Below are positions 5,156 through 6,081 of a DNA stretch of 6,081 bases, piece by piece. Position 1 is the stretch's first letter. The number at the start of each line of letters is the position of its first letter. The position numbers and the translations under genes were made by a program. Source of the DNA: Bacteroidales bacterium UBA1757 (GTDB lineage Bacteria > Bacteroidota > Bacteroidia > Bacteroidales > UBA1402); contig DCHH01000117.1 of the NCBI GenBank assembly GCA_002315625.1, forward strand, positions 601 to 6,681, given 5' to 3'. The notes below the pieces were generated by a model, which searched no databases, was not told the DNA's origin, and worked only from the letters and a program-made list of their open reading frames with translations.

Positions 5156-6081
5156 ATGGAAAACACAATACAAACGACAGTTGCCCAGCCATACCACGTA
5201 CCTGCCCTGTTGCAGGAGTGTATGGAGGGGCTGGCTATCCGGCCTGACGGTGTCTATGTGGATGCCACGTTCGGAGGGGGAGGCCATTCGCGGGCTATAT
5301 TGGAAAGGCTTGGGCCTGGAGGGAAGTTGTACGCATTCGACCAGGATGAAGATGTTTTCAACAACCTTCCGCAAGACGACCGTCTGGTCTTTGTCCACAG
5401 CAACTTTCGCTTTCTGGCGAATTTTTTGCGTTTTCATGGGGTGGAACAAGTCGATGGCGTTCTGGCCGACCTGGGAGTGTCGTCACACCACTTTGATGAT
5501 GCTTCTCGTGGCTTTTCATTCCGGTTCGACGGCAATTTGGATATGCGCATGAACCAGCGTGGAGGCAAGAGTGCGGCACAATTGATATCGGATTCGTCTG
5601 AGGAGGAACTTGCCCGGCTGTTCAAGGTGTATGGCGAACTGCCACAGGCCCGTCGTCTGGCCCAGCTGATAGTCAAGGCCCGCACGGTGTCGCCTATCGA
5701 TACAATCGCCCGTTTCCGCGAGGTGGTCGAGCCGGCCATTGGGCATGACAAGGAGAAGAAGGACCTGGCCAAGGCTTTCCAGGCGTTGCGCATCGAGGTG
5801 AACCATGAGATGGAGGCTTTGGAGAAGCTGCTTGAGCAGTCGCTGGCATTCCTGCGCCCGGGCGGAAGGATTGCCATTATAAGCTATCACTCGCTTGAGG
5901 ACAGGCTGGTCAAGAACTTCATGCGGTCGGGCAACTTTGAGGGAAATATTGAGCAGGACTTCTACGGGAACCGTCTGTCGCCGATAAAGCCGGTCAACAA
6001 CAAGGTTATTGTGCCGGGCGAGGAGGAGATGTTTAGGAATCCGCGGTCTCGTAGTGCTCGGCTTCGGGTGGGGGAGAAACT
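5156..6081 (+). CDS. rsmH: 16S rRNA (cytosine(1402)-N(4))-methyltransferase RsmH, 3' end cut by window edge
   Basis: SAM-dependent methyltransferase (formerly MraW) that methylates the N4 of C1402 in the decoding centre of 16S rRNA. The frame is open for 308 codons to the window edge. SAM-binding motif I is DATFGGGGHS (36-45), with the acidic FDQD at 61-64. The family blocks ADLGVSSHHFDD (104-115) with RGFSF (118-122), FQALRIEVNHE (208-218) and YHSLEDR (244-250) are all intact. The last residues, NPRSRSARLRVGEKL, match the usual C-terminus, so only a few codons and the stop are probably missing. ATG at 5156 is 2 bp after the mraZ stop, indicating tight coupling in the dcw operon. A weak GAGGT (5147-5151) inside the end of mraZ precedes it at 4-nt spacing and may help reinitiation. 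The usual next genes (an FtsL-like protein, ftsI, murE) would lie to the right. Confidence 0.97.
   Translation, partial: MENTIQTTVAQPYHVPALLQECMEGLAIRPDGVYVDATFGGGGHSRAILERLGPGGKLYAFDQDEDVFNNLPQDDRLVFVHSNFRFLANFLRFHGVEQVDGVLADLGVSSHHFDDASRGFSFRFDGNLDMRMNQRGGKSAAQLISDSSEEELARLFKVYGELPQARRLAQLIVKARTVSPIDTIARFREVVEPAIGHDKEKKDLAKAFQALRIEVNHEMEALEKLLEQSLAFLRPGGRIAIISYHSLEDRLVKNFMRSGNFEGNIEQDFYGNRLSPIKPVNNKVIVPGEEEMFRNPRSRSARLRVGEK

Noticed and set aside
4497..5192. 231-codon minus-strand frame opposite mraZ
   Set aside because: Shadow of mraZ and its regulatory region; contains the reverse complement of the operator and no recognisable domain.

Overview
The window looks like an ordinary chromosomal segment of a Bacteroidales-type Bacteroidota genome. 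Three things support this. Promoters match the Bacteroidetes TTG-N20-TAnnTTTG pattern. Most genes lack Shine-Dalgarno sequences. The gene content includes an Hc1-type small histone-like protein, a DUF4954 protein, and a dcw cluster that begins mraZ-rsmH. I see no mobile element, CRISPR array, tRNA or rRNA.

Layout. Positions 1-725 (minus strand) hold the N-terminal third of methionyl-tRNA synthetase (metG), which runs off the left edge. Its promoter lies in a 190-bp divergent intergenic region, which also serves a 55-aa Hc1/histone H1-like gene (916-1083, plus strand). That small gene ends in an unusually long U-tailed hairpin (1099-1141). Next come two plus-strand genes that may form a transcription unit: a 738-aa DUF4954 protein with a left-handed beta-helix-like N-terminal part (1168-3384), and a 339-aa SIS-domain sugar-phosphate isomerase homologue (3439-4458). 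A strong terminator (4480-4512) closes this block. A 158-bp regulatory region follows, and then the division/cell-wall cluster starts with mraZ (4671-5153) and rsmH (5156 to the right edge, probably only a few codons short of its stop).

Regulation and function. The clearest regulatory structure is upstream of mraZ: four AAAGTG units spaced exactly 10 bp apart (4566-4601). They overlap a good Bacteroidetes promoter (-33 TTG at 4582, -7 TACATTTG at 4605-4612). This is the layout expected for MraZ autorepression of the dcw operon. The two middle genes are the least characterised part. The SIS protein appears to keep the full GlmS isomerase catalytic set (K222, E225, H241, K331 by spacing), so it is probably a real aldose-ketose or amino-sugar isomerase without a glutaminase domain. 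The DUF4954 neighbour has a sugar-nucleotide-transferase-like beta-helix plus a large helical C-terminal part of unknown role. The pairing suggests a shared sugar-phosphate or amino-sugar pathway, but this is inference. I found no clear new multi-gene system; the best leads are the DUF4954-SIS pair, the MraZ operator, and an isolated consensus Shine-Dalgarno-like sequence in the metG/histone-like intergenic region.
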